Counted from the stretch's first letter, positions 37,954 to 47,400 are shown. The stretch: DNA of 64,000 nucleotides from Methylocapsa aurea (GCF_000746085.1 NZ_JQKO01000008.1:124001-188000); one strand, 5' to 3'. Numbers and translations: made by a program. Notes: generated by a model not told the origin, from the letters alone.

Positions 37954-38082
37954 TCGAAAGGACGCGCCATGGCCCGGCCCAAATCTCGGATTTGGAGCGG
38001 GCGAGGGTGGAGCTATCTGCGATTATTTGTTGCCGTCGGCGCCAAAGCCAAAGCCGCATCGGCGGCCTTCTGGAGTCTCTTC

Positions 38083-38820
38083 ATGTTCGATCTTTCCGGC
38101 AAGACCGCCCTCGTCACGGGCGCGAGCGGCGGCCTCGGTCAGGCCATCGCCCGCGGCTTGCATCGTCGCGGCGCGATCGTTGGATTGTCAGGGACGCGCA
38201 GGGCCGCGCTCGATGAACTCGCCGCCGAACTCGCGACGAATGTCCATATTCTGCCCTGCGATCTTGCCGATAAGGCCGCGGTGGAGGCGCTCATTCCGGC
38301 GGCCGAAGCCGCGATGGGCGGCGTCGACATTCTCGTCAATAACGCCGGCGTGACGAAGGACAATCTCTTCATGCGCATGAAGGACGAGGAGTGGGAGAGC
38401 GTTCTTTCCGTCAATCTCACGGCTGTCTTCAGACTTTCCCGCGCCTGCCTCAAAGGCATGCTGCGCAAGCGCTATGGACGGATCATCGGGATCAGCTCGG
38501 TCGTCGGCGTGACCGGCAATGCGGGACAAGGCAATTACGCGGCCTCGAAGGCGGGCATGATCGGAATGTTCAAGAGCCTCGCCGCCGAAGTGGCGAGCCG
38601 CAGCGTGACCGTCAATTGCGTCGCGCCGGGCTTCATCGAAAGTCCGATGACCGACGTCCTGAACGAGAAGCAGAAGAGCGGGATTCTGGCCCAGGTGCCG
38701 ATGGGACGGCTTGGAACCGGCGCCGAAGTCGCCGCGGCCGTGGTCTATCTGGCTAGTTCGGAGGCCGCTTACGTCACCGGCCAGACCTTGCATGTTAACG
38801 GGGGAATGGCAATGATTTGA
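38083..38820 (+). CDS. fabG: 3-oxoacyl-ACP reductase
   Basis: The 245-residue short-chain dehydrogenase starts at ATG 38083, where the family sequence begins FDLSGKTALVTGASGGLG. The TGxxxGxG nucleotide motif is at 12-19 and the catalytic residues are S139, Y152 and K156 (YAASK). It reduces 3-oxoacyl-ACP with NADPH. The frame is open back to ATG 37969, which would add 38 residues not typical of FabG; I treat that part as leader, though it follows fabD closely and could be translated. Confidence 0.96.
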   Translation: MFDLSGKTALVTGASGGLGQAIARGLHRRGAIVGLSGTRRAALDELAAELATNVHILPCDLADKAAVEALIPAAEAAMGGVDILVNNAGVTKDNLFMRMKDEEWESVLSVNLTAVFRLSRACLKGMLRKRYGRIIGISSVVGVTGNAGQGNYAASKAGMIGMFKSLAAEVASRSVTVNCVAPGFIESPMTDVLNEKQKSGILAQVPMGRLGTGAEVAAAVVYLASSEAAYVTGQTLHVNGGMAMI

Positions 38821-39078
38821 GCGCATTAAGGCGGCGCTCCGGCGCTCCGCGGAGGCTCTCGCCAACGTGATTGAAGTATGTTACCAGACATCGTAAAGCA
38901 GTAGGGAAGCAATCTTTGCGGGGATGAAAGAGCAAGGTCCTGGACTTTGCTCCCCGCCGCGCTCATACGGACTTGCGGACTAGGTCCTTCAAGTCTTGTG
39001 CATCGCGGCGCCCACCCAACACAGCGCATCGATGTCGGCCTATGTCGGCAAAATAGTGAGGACGAGGATTAAACGACC

Positions 39079-39318
39079 ATGAGCGATGTCGCCGCGCGCG
39101 TAAAAAAGATTGTCATAGAGCATCTCGGTGTGGATGCGGATAAAGTCGTCGATAACGCCAATTTCATTGAGGATCTCGGCGCCGATTCCCTCGACACCGT
39201 TGAACTCGTGATGGCTTTCGAGGAAGAATTCAGCGTTGAAATTCCCGATGACGCCGCCGAGACCATCGTGACGGTTGGCGATGCCGTCACCTTTCTCGAG
39301 AAGGCGACAGCGGCTTGA
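39079..39318 (+). CDS. acpP: Acyl carrier protein
   Basis: The 79-residue acidic protein has the phosphopantetheine attachment serine S37 in [19 protein letters not shown]. The N-terminal [20 protein letters not shown] matches AcpP closely. It carries acyl intermediates for the neighbouring FabD, FabG and FabF enzymes. The 258-bp gap after fabG suggests its own promoter, as is usual for the abundant AcpP; GAGGA lies upstream of the ATG. Confidence 0.98.
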   Translation: MSDVAARVKKIVIEHLGVDADKVVDNANFIEDLGADSLDTVELVMAFEEEFSVEIPDDAAETIVTVGDAVTFLEKATAA

Positions 39319-39437
39319 GCTTTGGGCTCGGCCGGTCCGACGCAAAAATCCATTCCAAAGCCAATGCTTTCGGTAAGCGCGAACGGGGCCGTCAAAGACG
39401 GCTTCGGCGCTGGGCGACATATTGACCAGGTCCTGAG

Positions 39438-40700
39438 ATGCGAAGGGTAGTTGTTACCGGTCTCGGCATGGTTTCGCCGCTCGCTTGTGGAGTCGAGCCA
39501 ACCTGGACCCGCCTGATCGCGGGTCACAGCGGCGCTCGTCTCATCGATGGGTTCGACACATCCGATCTCGCCTGCAAGATCGCCGCGCCGATCCCGCGCG
39601 GCGATGGCAGCGATGCGACCTTTGATCCCGACCAATGGATGGAGCCCAAAGAGCAGCGTAAGATTGACGATTTCATTCTTTACGCTGTCGCAGCGGCGAC
39701 TCAGGCTCTCGCCGACGCGAGCTGGAAGCCGGTCGCCTACGAAGACCAGATCAGGACCGGCGTTCTGATCGGTTCAGGAATCGGCGGTCTTGGCGGCATC
39801 GCCGAGACATCGATCACTTTGCATGAGAAGGGCCCCCGAAGGGTCTCGCCCTTTTTCATCCCTGGCCGCCTCATCAATCTTGCGGGAGGCTATGTCTCCA
39901 TTCAGCATGGTCTTCGCGGTCCAAATCATGCGGTTGTCACCGCATGTTCGACGGGCGCTCATGCGATTGGCGACGCCGCCCGCCTGATCGCGCTCGATGA
40001 CGCCGATGTCATGGTCGCCGGCGGCGCAGAATCCGCGATCAACCGGATCGGCATCGCCGGATTTGCCGCCTGCCGCGCCTTGTCCACCAATTTCAACGAC
40101 CGGCCGACCCAGGCCTCGCGGCCCTACGACAAAGACCGCGACGGGTTCGTGATGGGAGAGGGCGCCGGTTGCGTCGTCCTTGAATCCTACGATCACGCCA
40201 AGGCGAGGGGCGCCAGGATCTATGCCGAGCTTGTCGGCTACGGCATGTCCGGCGACGCCTATCATATCACCGCGCCGCAACCCAGCGGCGACGGCGCCTT
40301 CCGGGCCATGGCCTCCGCCGTCAAGCGGGCCGGCATCTCTCCATCCGACATCGATTATATCAACGCCCATGGCACCTCGACGCCGCTCGGCGACGAGATC
40401 GAACTCCAGGCGGTTCAAAGATTGGTCGGCAACGGGGTGAATTCGCTCTCGATGTCCTCCACCAAATCGGCGATTGGGCATCTGCTCGGCGCCGCGGGCG
40501 CGGTCGAGGCGATTTTTTCGATTCTGGCGATCAGGGACCAGATCGTGCCGCCAACGCTTAATCTTGATAATGTGTCGGTGGAGACAAGGATCGATCTGGT
40601 GCCGCACAAGGCGCGCGAGCGGAATGTGGAATTTGTCCTCTCCAACTCTTTCGGTTTCGGCGGCACCAACGCCTGTTTGATTTTCAAGCGCGCGGAATGA
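39438..40700 (+). CDS. fabF: 3-oxoacyl-ACP synthase II
   Basis: The 420-residue condensing enzyme extends acyl-ACP by two carbons. The Cys-His-His triad is intact: C170 in VVTACSTGAH, H311 in NAHGTSTPLGD and H348 in KSAIGHLLGAAG. It begins RRVVVTGLGMVSPLACG and ends with SFGFGGTNACLIF, both family signatures. It follows acpP by 119 bp. Confidence 0.97.
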   Translation: MRRVVVTGLGMVSPLACGVEPTWTRLIAGHSGARLIDGFDTSDLACKIAAPIPRGDGSDATFDPDQWMEPKEQRKIDDFILYAVAAATQALADASWKPVAYEDQIRTGVLIGSGIGGLGGIAETSITLHEKGPRRVSPFFIPGRLINLAGGYVSIQHGLRGPNHAVVTACSTGAHAIGDAARLIALDDADVMVAGGAESAINRIGIAGFAACRALSTNFNDRPTQASRPYDKDRDGFVMGEGAGCVVLESYDHAKARGARIYAELVGYGMSGDAYHITAPQPSGDGAFRAMASAVKRAGISPSDIDYINAHGTSTPLGDEIELQAVQRLVGNGVNSLSMSSTKSAIGHLLGAAGAVEAIFSILAIRDQIVPPTLNLDNVSVETRIDLVPHKARERNVEFVLSNSFGFGGTNACLIFKRAE

Positions 40701-40858
40701 GCGCGGGGATAAAATTGGCGCCGGATCGCATATAAGATCTCCGCGCGATCCCGAATTCGCCACATTTTTCCGGCCGGATGGATAATTAGCCGGAAAGGGC
40801 TTACCTCTTCAGCGCGTTTGGCGCAAAAGCCGAACCGCGATTTGGGGAATTCTAGGCA

Positions 40859-42691
40859 ATGGGCGGGATGCCTCCAGAAACCGACCGGAACAATGGCGCG
40901 GACGGATCCGATCGCTCCCGCGCGGGCGGCCGCTTTGCAGGCCACAGAATGACGCCGCAAAGTCCGAACGAGGCGCTGCAGCCGGAAGCTGCGCCTCCGC
41001 CGCCTTCGATTCCGCCGAGCCGGCGCCGGCCGGTGCTCTCCGCCATTAGCGGCTTTTTGTCGTTTCTTCTGATCGCCGCGATTGCCGGCATGTTCGGCCT
41101 CGTCTGGAGCCAGCAGCGGCTGCGCGCGCCGGGGCCGCTGGCCGCCGACAAGGTGCTCTATATTGCGCCGGGCTCCGAGGTGCCCGACATTATCGCGGAG
41201 CTCGATCGAGAAGGAATCATCGATAGCCCCTTCGCGCTCAATGTCGCCCTTGTGCTCGAAGGCAGCCGCTCCAAGGTCAAGGCTGGCGAATATCTCTTCA
41301 AGCAGAACGCCAGTTTGCGCGACGTGATGGATACGCTGGTCAATGGCAAGCAGATTCTCCACGCGATTACGATCCCCGAGGGGCTGACCAGCGAGCAGAT
41401 CGTCGAGCGGTTGCGCGAAAGCGACGTCCTTCTCGGTGACATCAAGGATGTGCCGAAGGAAGGCAGTTTGCTGCCGGAAACCTATAAGGTCGCCCGCGGC
41501 GCCTTGCGGGCGGATTTGATCAAGAAAATGCAGGACGATCAAAAGAAAATCGTCGATCAAATCTGGTCGCGGCGGGCGAGCGACCTCCCGCTGCATTCGC
41601 CGCATGAACTTGTGACTTTGGCCTCGATCGTCGAAAAGGAAACCGGCAAAGCGGACGAGCGAACGCGCGTCGCCAGCGTTTTCATGAACCGGTTGCTCAA
41701 GCGGATGCGGCTTCAGTCCGACCCCACCATCGTTTACGGTCTTGTTGGCGGCAAGGGCCCGCTGGGCCGAGGGATCTCGCGGGCTGAACTCGAAAAGCCG
41801 ACGCCCTACAATACCTATGCGATCGACGGTCTGCCGCCGGGGCCAATCGCCAATCCGGGCCGCGCCGCGCTCGACGCTGTGGCCAATCCCTCTCGCACGC
41901 AAGACCTCTATTTCGTCGCCGATGGAACCGGGGGGCATGTCTTTGCCGAAACGCTGGATCAGCACAGCCGCAATGTGCAGAGGTGGCGCCAGATCGAGAA
42001 GGACGCCAAGGAGAAGCTAGAAAAACCGGCGTCCGACGTCGACAAGCCTGCGCCGGCCGCAGCGCCAGCCGGTCCGGCGCGCGACCAGAGGGGCGCTCTC
42101 GAAGCGCCGCCGGCTTCCGTCTACGGCGCCCTTCCGGCGTCGGTTGGACCAGCCGCCGCGCCGAACCTTCCGCCGCCTTCCCTTTCAAATAAGACGGCGG
42201 TTTCTGCGATCGCGAAGGCGGCGCCCTTGACCCCCGCCGCTGGTCAGGCCTCAGGCGGCAAAGGCAAGGCGGGCGAGGGCGCAAAGAAAGCGACCTCATC
42301 GCTTAGCGCTTTCACGATGGGACCGGGCCTCGAGGAGCTCGGCATCACCGTGCAGGGGTTTCCTCCCGCGTCCGCCGCCGCGATGCTCGACGGGCCGATC
42401 GGCCAATCCGAGGACGACGAAGCGTCCGCAGGCTCCGCGACATTCGCGGTGTCGCCCAAGCGCCGCGCGGAACAGAATGCGCGCGCGGCGCGGCTCGGCC
42501 TCGCGGAGGGGGCTGGCGATCCGCAGCAAGAGTTCGACGATCCCGGAATGATTGGCGAGGCGCGGCCGCCGGCCATTCAGCACGCTGGGCCAGTGCGTAT
42601 TTATGACGCATCGGAAGGCACGCCGCTCGATCCGCTTCGCGACAAAACCTATGATTTGAACTACCCGAAAACCGTGCCGGGGCTGAAATAA
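40859..42691 (+). CDS. mltG: Endolytic transglycosylase MltG with long C-terminal extension
   Basis: MltG cleaves nascent glycan strands at the inner membrane and ends their polymerisation. A Pro-rich cytoplasmic start leads to one membrane helix (about residues 61-80). A LysM-like region and the YceG domain follow, with the catalytic glutamate E259 in ASIVEKETG and YNTYAIDGLPPGPIANPG near 318. The YceG domain ends about residue 385. The remaining ~225 residues are Ala/Pro-rich and low-complexity, with no domain I recognise; typical MltG stops near 340-400. The fabF-mltG neighbourhood is usual for alphaproteobacteria. Confidence 0.94.
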   Translation: MGGMPPETDRNNGADGSDRSRAGGRFAGHRMTPQSPNEALQPEAAPPPPSIPPSRRRPVLSAISGFLSFLLIAAIAGMFGLVWSQQRLRAPGPLAADKVLYIAPGSEVPDIIAELDREGIIDSPFALNVALVLEGSRSKVKAGEYLFKQNASLRDVMDTLVNGKQILHAITIPEGLTSEQIVERLRESDVLLGDIKDVPKEGSLLPETYKVARGALRADLIKKMQDDQKKIVDQIWSRRASDLPLHSPHELVTLASIVEKETGKADERTRVASVFMNRLLKRMRLQSDPTIVYGLVGGKGPLGRGISRAELEKPTPYNTYAIDGLPPGPIANPGRAALDAVANPSRTQDLYFVADGTGGHVFAETLDQHSRNVQRWRQIEKDAKEKLEKPASDVDKPAPAAAPAGPARDQRGALEAPPASVYGALPASVGPAAAPNLPPPSLSNKTAVSAIAKAAPLTPAAGQASGGKGKAGEGAKKATSSLSAFTMGPGLEELGITVQGFPPASAAAMLDGPIGQSEDDEASAGSATFAVSPKRRAEQNARAARLGLAEGAGDPQQEFDDPGMIGEARPPAIQHAGPVRIYDASEGTPLDPLRDKTYDLNYPKTVPGLK

Positions 42692-42780
42692 GCCTCCGGA
42701 TCGAAATCCGCGGGCGCGTTGGCGCAGGCCTGCTTCGCTGGGGCTAATCGCGAGAGGCGGCGCATCCATGCCGCCCTATG

Positions 42781-44145
42781 TCAGACCGCGGTCCCGTACA
42801 GATCATAGGCGCTGGCCTTTTCAATTTTCACGGTGACGATGTCGCCGACTCGCAATGGTCGCTTCGAGGCGATGTGAACCTTGCCGTCGATGTCCGGCGC
42901 ATCGCCTTTCGTGCGTCCCTCGGCGGAGCGCGGGGTCGCCTGGTCGATGATGACAGGCAGGCGCTTGCCGACCTTTTCGTTCAGTTTGCGCGCGCTGATG
43001 GTCTGGCTATGCTCCATGAATCGCCGGTAGCGGCTCTCCTGAAGCTCTGGCGCGACAGGCTCCAACCCGAGCGAATTGGCGGCGGCGCCTTTCACTGGCT
43101 CATATTTGAAGGCGCCGACTCGGTCGAGCCGCGCTTGGCCAAGCCAATCCAGCAGGAATTTGAAGTCTTCTTCCGTCTCGCCGGGGAAGCCGAGGATGAA
43201 GGTCGAGCGAATCGTCAGATCGGGGCAGAGCGCGCGCCATTCGCGAATCCGCTCCAGCATCTTCTCCTGATCGCCGGGGCGCTTCATCGCCCGCAGGACG
43301 GTCGGGCTCGCGTGCTGAAAAGGGATGTCGAGATAAGGCAGAATCCTGCCCTCCGCCATCAGTTCGATGACCTCGTCGACATGGGGATAGGGATAGACAT
43401 AGTGAAGCCGCACCCAGATTCCGAGCGATCCGAGCTCTCGCGCAAGATCGATGAATTTCGTCCGCACGGCGCGGTTGTGAAAAGTGCTTTCGGCATATCT
43501 GAGGTCCAGTCCATAGGCGCTGGTGTCCTGCGATATGACGAGGAGCTCCTTGACCCCGGCGGCGACAAGCGTTTCGGCCTCGCGCAACACTTCTCCGGCC
43601 GGCCGCGACACAAGGTCGCCGCGAAGTTTCGGAATGATGCAGAACGAGCAGCGGTTGTTGCAGCCCTCGGAAATTTTCAAATAGGCGTAATGGCGCGGCG
43701 TGAGCTTGACGCCTTGGGCCGGCAGCAGATCAAGAAAGGGATCGTGCGGCGGGGCTATGGCGGCATGGACCGCCTGCATGACCGATTCGAAATCCTGTGG
43801 ACCCGTGATCCGAAATAGGTCTGGAAACTTGGCGAGAATCGCGTCCGCTTCCGCGCCCATGCAGCCGGTGACAATGATTTTGCCATTTTCCGCCGCAGCC
43901 GCGCCGATCGCCGCGAGCGATTCGGCCTTGGCGCTGTCGAGAAAGCCGCAGGTGTTGACGATGACCGCAGCGGCGCCGCCATGCGTCCTGGTCAGTTCGT
44001 AGCCCTCCGCCCGCAGGCGGTTGAGTATCTGCTCGCTGTCGACCAGCGCTTTTGGACAGCCTAGCGACACAAATGAAATTTTCGGGGCCGGCGCGCCTTC
44101 GGCGGCGCTGGAAACGGGATCTGCGTGGGTCTGATCGAAGTTCAT
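42781..44145 (-). CDS. rimO: Ribosomal protein S12 methylthiotransferase RimO
   Basis: The protein is 454 residues from ATG 44145; the frame is open upstream but RimO sequence begins near [17 protein letters not shown]. It adds a methylthio group to Asp88 (E. coli numbering) of S12. The UPF0004 domain has three cysteines ([23 protein letters not shown]). The radical SAM motif is CNNRCSFC in [20 protein letters not shown], and a TRAM domain closes the protein. It converges with mltG. Confidence 0.96.
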   Translation of the reverse strand: MNFDQTHADPVSSAAEGAPAPKISFVSLGCPKALVDSEQILNRLRAEGYELTRTHGGAAAVIVNTCGFLDSAKAESLAAIGAAAAENGKIIVTGCMGAEADAILAKFPDLFRITGPQDFESVMQAVHAAIAPPHDPFLDLLPAQGVKLTPRHYAYLKISEGCNNRCSFCIIPKLRGDLVSRPAGEVLREAETLVAAGVKELLVISQDTSAYGLDLRYAESTFHNRAVRTKFIDLARELGSLGIWVRLHYVYPYPHVDEVIELMAEGRILPYLDIPFQHASPTVLRAMKRPGDQEKMLERIREWRALCPDLTIRSTFILGFPGETEEDFKFLLDWLGQARLDRVGAFKYEPVKGAAANSLGLEPVAPELQESRYRRFMEHSQTISARKLNEKVGKRLPVIIDQATPRSAEGRTKGDAPDIDGKVHIASKRPLRVGDIVTVKIEKASAYDLYGTAV

Positions 44146-44376
44146 GCGAGGTTGCTTGGCATGGGCGAGGGGCGCTATGCAAGCGAAAGCGAATCTCCCC
44201 TCATTGAGGGCGATGCCCCCCGGCCTCGCGTGACGTTTCAAAGTCTCAGCAGCCAAAAAGAGAGAGGCCATCTTCATCATCAAGAGTTTTTTTTCATCTG
44301 TCCGTTGCGGAAGTTGGGGGATGATACGCTATTGACAGGCTATTTAATCAGAACAACAATCAACACCGACTTGAAA

Positions 44377-44410
44377 GATGCATCCCATAGTTGAGGCTCT
44401 GGGATGCATC
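44377..44410. promoter_or_regulatory. Perfect 11-bp inverted repeat upstream of the protease gene
   Basis: GATGCATCCCA (44377-44387) and TGGGATGCATC (44400-44410) are perfect inverse copies around a 12-base loop. There is no T run, so it is more likely an operator, an mRNA hairpin or a small mobile remnant than a terminator. The surrounding 44280-44522 region is clearly AT-richer than the genome and contains TTGACA at 44332-44337 without a good -10 partner. Confidence 0.55.
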
Positions 44411-44522
44411 CTAGAGTCTTTAATAGGTGAGGTTGCGCCCGGCTCGATTTCAAAAAAATTGATGTTTAGACTATTGAAATTCTGGGCCGATGCTACAGAC
44501 ATCCACAAAATTGGAGGGCTAT

Positions 44523-45653
44523 ATGAATAAAATTCTTTTTATAGGGGCTTTGGCGGTCACTAGTTGCGCCCTTGTAACGGGAGTTCAAGCGCAAGCGGTG
44601 CGGAGTTCGCCTCCGCAGACGCCGGCCGTTCTTGATTACGCCCATGCAAAGCCCATGTCTCTGCCGAGGTCGAACCGCTCCCCCACTTCGCAGCAGGCGG
44701 CGAGTCCTACCGCCATTCAGAAGCTATTTTCGTCGCGTGGCGTCGTTCCAGGATCGGATTCCGGCGATGGCAAGCTAAGCCCAATCCAGCTGGTGCCGTC
44801 GGTCGTTTTGCCGACAGCAGGATCAGCGCTTGGGGGAGGCGTAACTTCGCAGGAATATGGCACCTCCAACCACGTTTTCACGACATCGCGGGCCGACGCA
44901 TTTTTTAACACGACTGCGTCCTTCTATCCCTATAGGGCCGCCGGCAAGCTGTTCTTCAAAGTTGGAGCGGGCACTTCCGTATGTTCGGCGTCCCTGATCA
45001 AGCCCGGCGTCATCGTCACCGCGGCGCATTGCGTCGCAAACTTCGGGATCGGCTTTTATTCGAACTGGGAATATGTTCCCGCCTATAGCAACGGTTCAGC
45101 GCCCTATGGGACGTGGACCGGCCTTACGGCCTTTGTCTTGGCGAGCTATCTGAATGGAACGGACACTTGCGCCGTTGCAGGCGTCGTTTGCCAGAATGAC
45201 GTCGCGGTCATCGTGCTGAACAAGAAGAGCGGCGCTCTGCCTGGAACCAGAACCGGGTGGCTCAGCTACGCATACGGCGGCTATAGCTTCAATCCGGCAG
45301 GGCAAGCGCTGATAACGCAGCTCGGCTATCCCGTTGCTCTCGACGCCGGCGCTCTGATGCAGCGAACTGATTCGCAAGGCTTCGTATCGGTCGCCGATGC
45401 TAACAACACCATCATCGGATCGCTTCAGACCGGAGGCTCCAGCGGAGGGCCGTGGGCGGTCAATCTTGGCTTGCCGCCAGTCCTCAATGGCACTGGGTTT
45501 GGAACGGACCCTGTGCATAACGTCGTCGTCGGCGTGACCAGCTGGGGGTATATCAACACCGCAATCAAGGAGCAGGGCGCTTCTCCATTCCTGTTCACAA
45601 ACATTGGGGTTCTTGTCAACGCCGCATGCGCAGCCTATCCCGGATGGTGCTAA
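44523..45653 (+). CDS. Secreted trypsin-like serine protease
   Basis: The 376-residue protein starts at ATG 44523 with GGAGGG just upstream. A signal peptide (NKILFIGALAVTSCALVTGV, cleaved after VQAQA) is followed by a Pro/Ser-rich propeptide-like stretch to about residue 110. The chymotrypsin-fold triad is H169 in VTAAHC, D226 in CQNDVAVIVL and S307 in GGSSGGPW. A second motif, GVTSWGY, follows. Cysteine pairs near 154/170, 217/224 and the C-terminus suggest disulfides in an exported enzyme. It resembles V8/glutamyl-type bacterial trypsin-like proteases. The AT-rich upstream region hints at transfer. Confidence 0.88.
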   Translation: MNKILFIGALAVTSCALVTGVQAQAVRSSPPQTPAVLDYAHAKPMSLPRSNRSPTSQQAASPTAIQKLFSSRGVVPGSDSGDGKLSPIQLVPSVVLPTAGSALGGGVTSQEYGTSNHVFTTSRADAFFNTTASFYPYRAAGKLFFKVGAGTSVCSASLIKPGVIVTAAHCVANFGIGFYSNWEYVPAYSNGSAPYGTWTGLTAFVLASYLNGTDTCAVAGVVCQNDVAVIVLNKKSGALPGTRTGWLSYAYGGYSFNPAGQALITQLGYPVALDAGALMQRTDSQGFVSVADANNTIIGSLQTGGSSGGPWAVNLGLPPVLNGTGFGTDPVHNVVVGVTSWGYINTAIKEQGASPFLFTNIGVLVNAACAAYPGWC

Positions 45654-45727
45654 GCTGCTGCGCGCTGGTCGCGCGCCGCACATAGTGGTTTCAAACTCAA
45701 TCCGCGAACATTGATTTGACTCACCTT

Positions 45728-45762
45728 GCAACCTGACGCTTGGCCCCAAGCGTCAGGTTTGA
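45728..45762 (+). terminator. Hairpin after the protease gene
   Basis: AACCTGACGCTTGG (45730-45743) and CCAAGCGTCAGGTT (45746-45759) are perfect 14-bp inverse copies around two bases, followed by TTT and then mixed sequence. It is the best candidate terminator of the protease gene, about 75 bp after its stop. Confidence 0.7.
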
Positions 45763-45907
45763 TTCTGAGAGAGCTTAGAAACCGAGGCCTCTCCCTATCC
45801 CCTAATCTCCTCCCGCCATCTTTGCTACCTCAGCCATTTTTCGCCGTCAGCCTCCTTTTCACGAAAGGGTCGGCACAGCCGCGAACCTCGACGGGACTTG
45901 CGTTTCA

Positions 45908-45940
45908 GCTCCGGGTCTTGATCAAGACCCGGAGCTTTTT
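45908..45940 (+). terminator. Second strong hairpin with T run, no gene before it
   Basis: GCTCCGGGTCTTG and its inverse CAAGACCCGGAGC are perfect 13-bp arms around a TC/GA centre, then TTTTT. It is 170 bp beyond the protease hairpin with no coding frame between that I can support, so it may end a small RNA or a lost gene. Confidence 0.7.
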
Positions 45941-45989
45941 CTTTGCGTCTAATCCTGATTGGACAACCTGCTTACGGCCGCCGCACAGC

Positions 45990-46116
45990 TAGAGCATGAT
46001 GCCGAAAAGTGGAAACCGGTTTTCGGACGACATCATGCTCTACCTCTTTGAGGAGAGGCGGATTCAGACTTTGGACGAGATCGCGTTGCGATTCCGTCCA
46101 AAGTCATCCGGCTCTA
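45990..46116. repeat. RIME1-like intergenic mosaic element
   Basis: The part 45990-46042 reads AGAGCATGATGCCGAAAAGT, GGAAACCGG, then TTTTCGGACGACATCATGCT. That is the palindrome known in many Rhizobiales genomes as part of RIME1. A second inverted part follows at 46067-46105: GACTTTGGACG and CGTCCAAAGTC. The element ends in GGCTCTAG, inverse to its CTAGAGC beginning. Confidence 0.88.
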
Positions 46117-46170
46117 GCTGATTTAGGAGCCTGGCTATTTTCTTTCTTTGCAGGGGGTCCCGCGCGCCAA

Positions 46171-46212
46171 AAAAAGAACCCAGCCAAAAATTTGGCTGGG
46201 TTCCTTTTTCTC
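46171..46212. terminator. Bidirectional terminator after tandem omp gene 1
   Basis: GAACCCAGCC (46177-46186) and GGCTGGGTTC (46195-46204) are a perfect 10-bp stem with an A run on the left and a T run on the right. It ends the minus-strand omp gene that stops at 46256. Confidence 0.9.
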
Positions 46213-46255
46213 TGTCTGCCTTGCCTCGCAAAAATTGAAGTCGAGAGTCTCGAAA

Positions 46256-47122
46256 TCAATATTTGGCGACGACTGGAGCGGGCTGGTAGGTGTCGAACTT
46301 GTAGCTGAAGCCGACCTGGACCCGGTTCTCGACAAGATGACGATTGACGGTGCCGGTAAGGTAGTCTCCGCCGAAGGTCGGATAGGCATTGACCAAGTAG
46401 TTGTGGGTGCGACCGAAATCGGTATAGCGATATTCGGCCCGGACCGACCAATTGTTGGTGACGGCATATTCGATGCCGCCGCCGGCGGTCCAGCCGACGC
46501 GCGTCTGCGAGAAGCTGTCGTGACCGTAGATGCTGTTGAAATAGAACAAGCCGCCGCCATAGGCGGTGGTCACATCGCTCTTGAACCCACCGAAGGCGAC
46601 GCCGCCTGTCCCGTAAAGCAGGACGCGGTCGAAGGCGATGCCGACCCGGCCGCGGATCGAACCCTGAACGCCAAGGGTCGTGTGGACGGTGGTGGGAATA
46701 TAGTCCAGATAGTAGTTGCTGTAGGGCGAGAGATTGACGGTCTTGCTCAGGCTGGAGCCGTCGACGTCGCCTTCGAGACCGACCACCCACTGGTTGAACT
46801 GCAGATTGTACCCGACATGCGCGCCGCCGATCACGCCATTGGCGTTGCTGCCGACGCGAAAGCTGTCGTAGATGAAGCCGGGGCCGCCGCCGAGTTGACC
46901 AAAGTTAACGCACGTAGCGCAAAATCCATTGGCATACAAAGTGGTGTTGTTGTTGGTCCAGGCGTAACCGATCTGGCCGCCGAGATAGATGCCGGTCCAG
47001 GTGAAGATCGGCGCGGGCGGCAGATAGACTGGCGGCGGAGCGCGGGAGGGGAGATCAGCCGCGAGGGCCGATCCGGCGAGAGCGACGGCACCAACCGACG
47101 CCATGAGAAGTTTGCGTAACAT
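46256..47122 (-). CDS. Omp25/Omp31-like barrel protein, tandem copy 1
   Basis: The protein is 288 residues from ATG 47122 behind AAAGGAG; the frame is open upstream through the leader. Signal MLRKLLMASVGAVALAGSA is cleaved before ADLPSRAPPP. A Pro-rich segment and an eight-strand barrel follow, with YLGGQIGYAW, GVIGGAHVGYNLQFNQWVVG, GSIRGRVGIAFDRVLLYGTG and GGGIEYAVTNNWSVRAEYRY. The end is YQPAPVVAKY with terminal Tyr. It is closest to copy 2 (47401-48258), including an identical leader of about 33 bases. An unusual FCATCVNF loop near residue 66 has two cysteines. Confidence 0.93.
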   Translation of the reverse strand: MLRKLLMASVGAVALAGSALAADLPSRAPPPVYLPPAPIFTWTGIYLGGQIGYAWTNNNTTLYANGFCATCVNFGQLGGGPGFIYDSFRVGSNANGVIGGAHVGYNLQFNQWVVGLEGDVDGSSLSKTVNLSPYSNYYLDYIPTTVHTTLGVQGSIRGRVGIAFDRVLLYGTGGVAFGGFKSDVTTAYGGGLFYFNSIYGHDSFSQTRVGWTAGGGIEYAVTNNWSVRAEYRYTDFGRTHNYLVNAYPTFGGDYLTGTVNRHLVENRVQVGFSYKFDTYQPAPVVAKY

Positions 47123-47234
47123 AGGCTTTCTCCTTTCCGGAAGCTGAAGCATCTTCAAGTTACCCCGTTTGGACCGGCCTGAGGAATGATATTGGGAGAA
47201 AGGTGGCAGCGGGAAGCCGCAATTCCGATCGCCG

Positions 47235-47250
47235 TGACCCTAATACAACA
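47235..47250 (-). promoter_or_regulatory. Conserved 16-bp motif upstream of omp copy 1
   Basis: On the minus strand it reads GTTGTATTAGGGTCAC, 113 bases before the start codon. The same pattern, GTTGYATYnnGGTCAC, stands 111-112 bases before omp copies 2 and 3. Position and sequence together suggest a promoter part or operator. Confidence 0.6.
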
Positions 47251-47332
47251 CAGGGGGCAGACGATTAGCCGAAACGCATGGCCGGATCCAAATAACTCAG
47301 CGAAATTTCTTAACTCTTTTTTCGACTTTACA

Positions 47333-47362
47333 AGAACCCGGCCCTTGGCCGGGTTCTATTTT
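47333..47362. terminator. Terminator hairpin after omp copy 2
   Basis: AGAACCCGGCC (47333-47343) and GGCCGGGTTCT (47347-47357) are perfect inverse copies around CTT. The T run is weak on the minus strand and moderate on the plus strand (ATTTTG). The stem sequence is related to those after copies 1, 3 and 4. Confidence 0.75.
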
Positions 47363-47400
47363 GCGGCAAGCCGTCAAAATTGAAATCAAGAGGCTTGAAA

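Noticed and set aside
37969-38082. N-terminal extension of FabG
   Set aside because: In frame, but FabG consensus begins at 38083 and the extra residues are not family-like.
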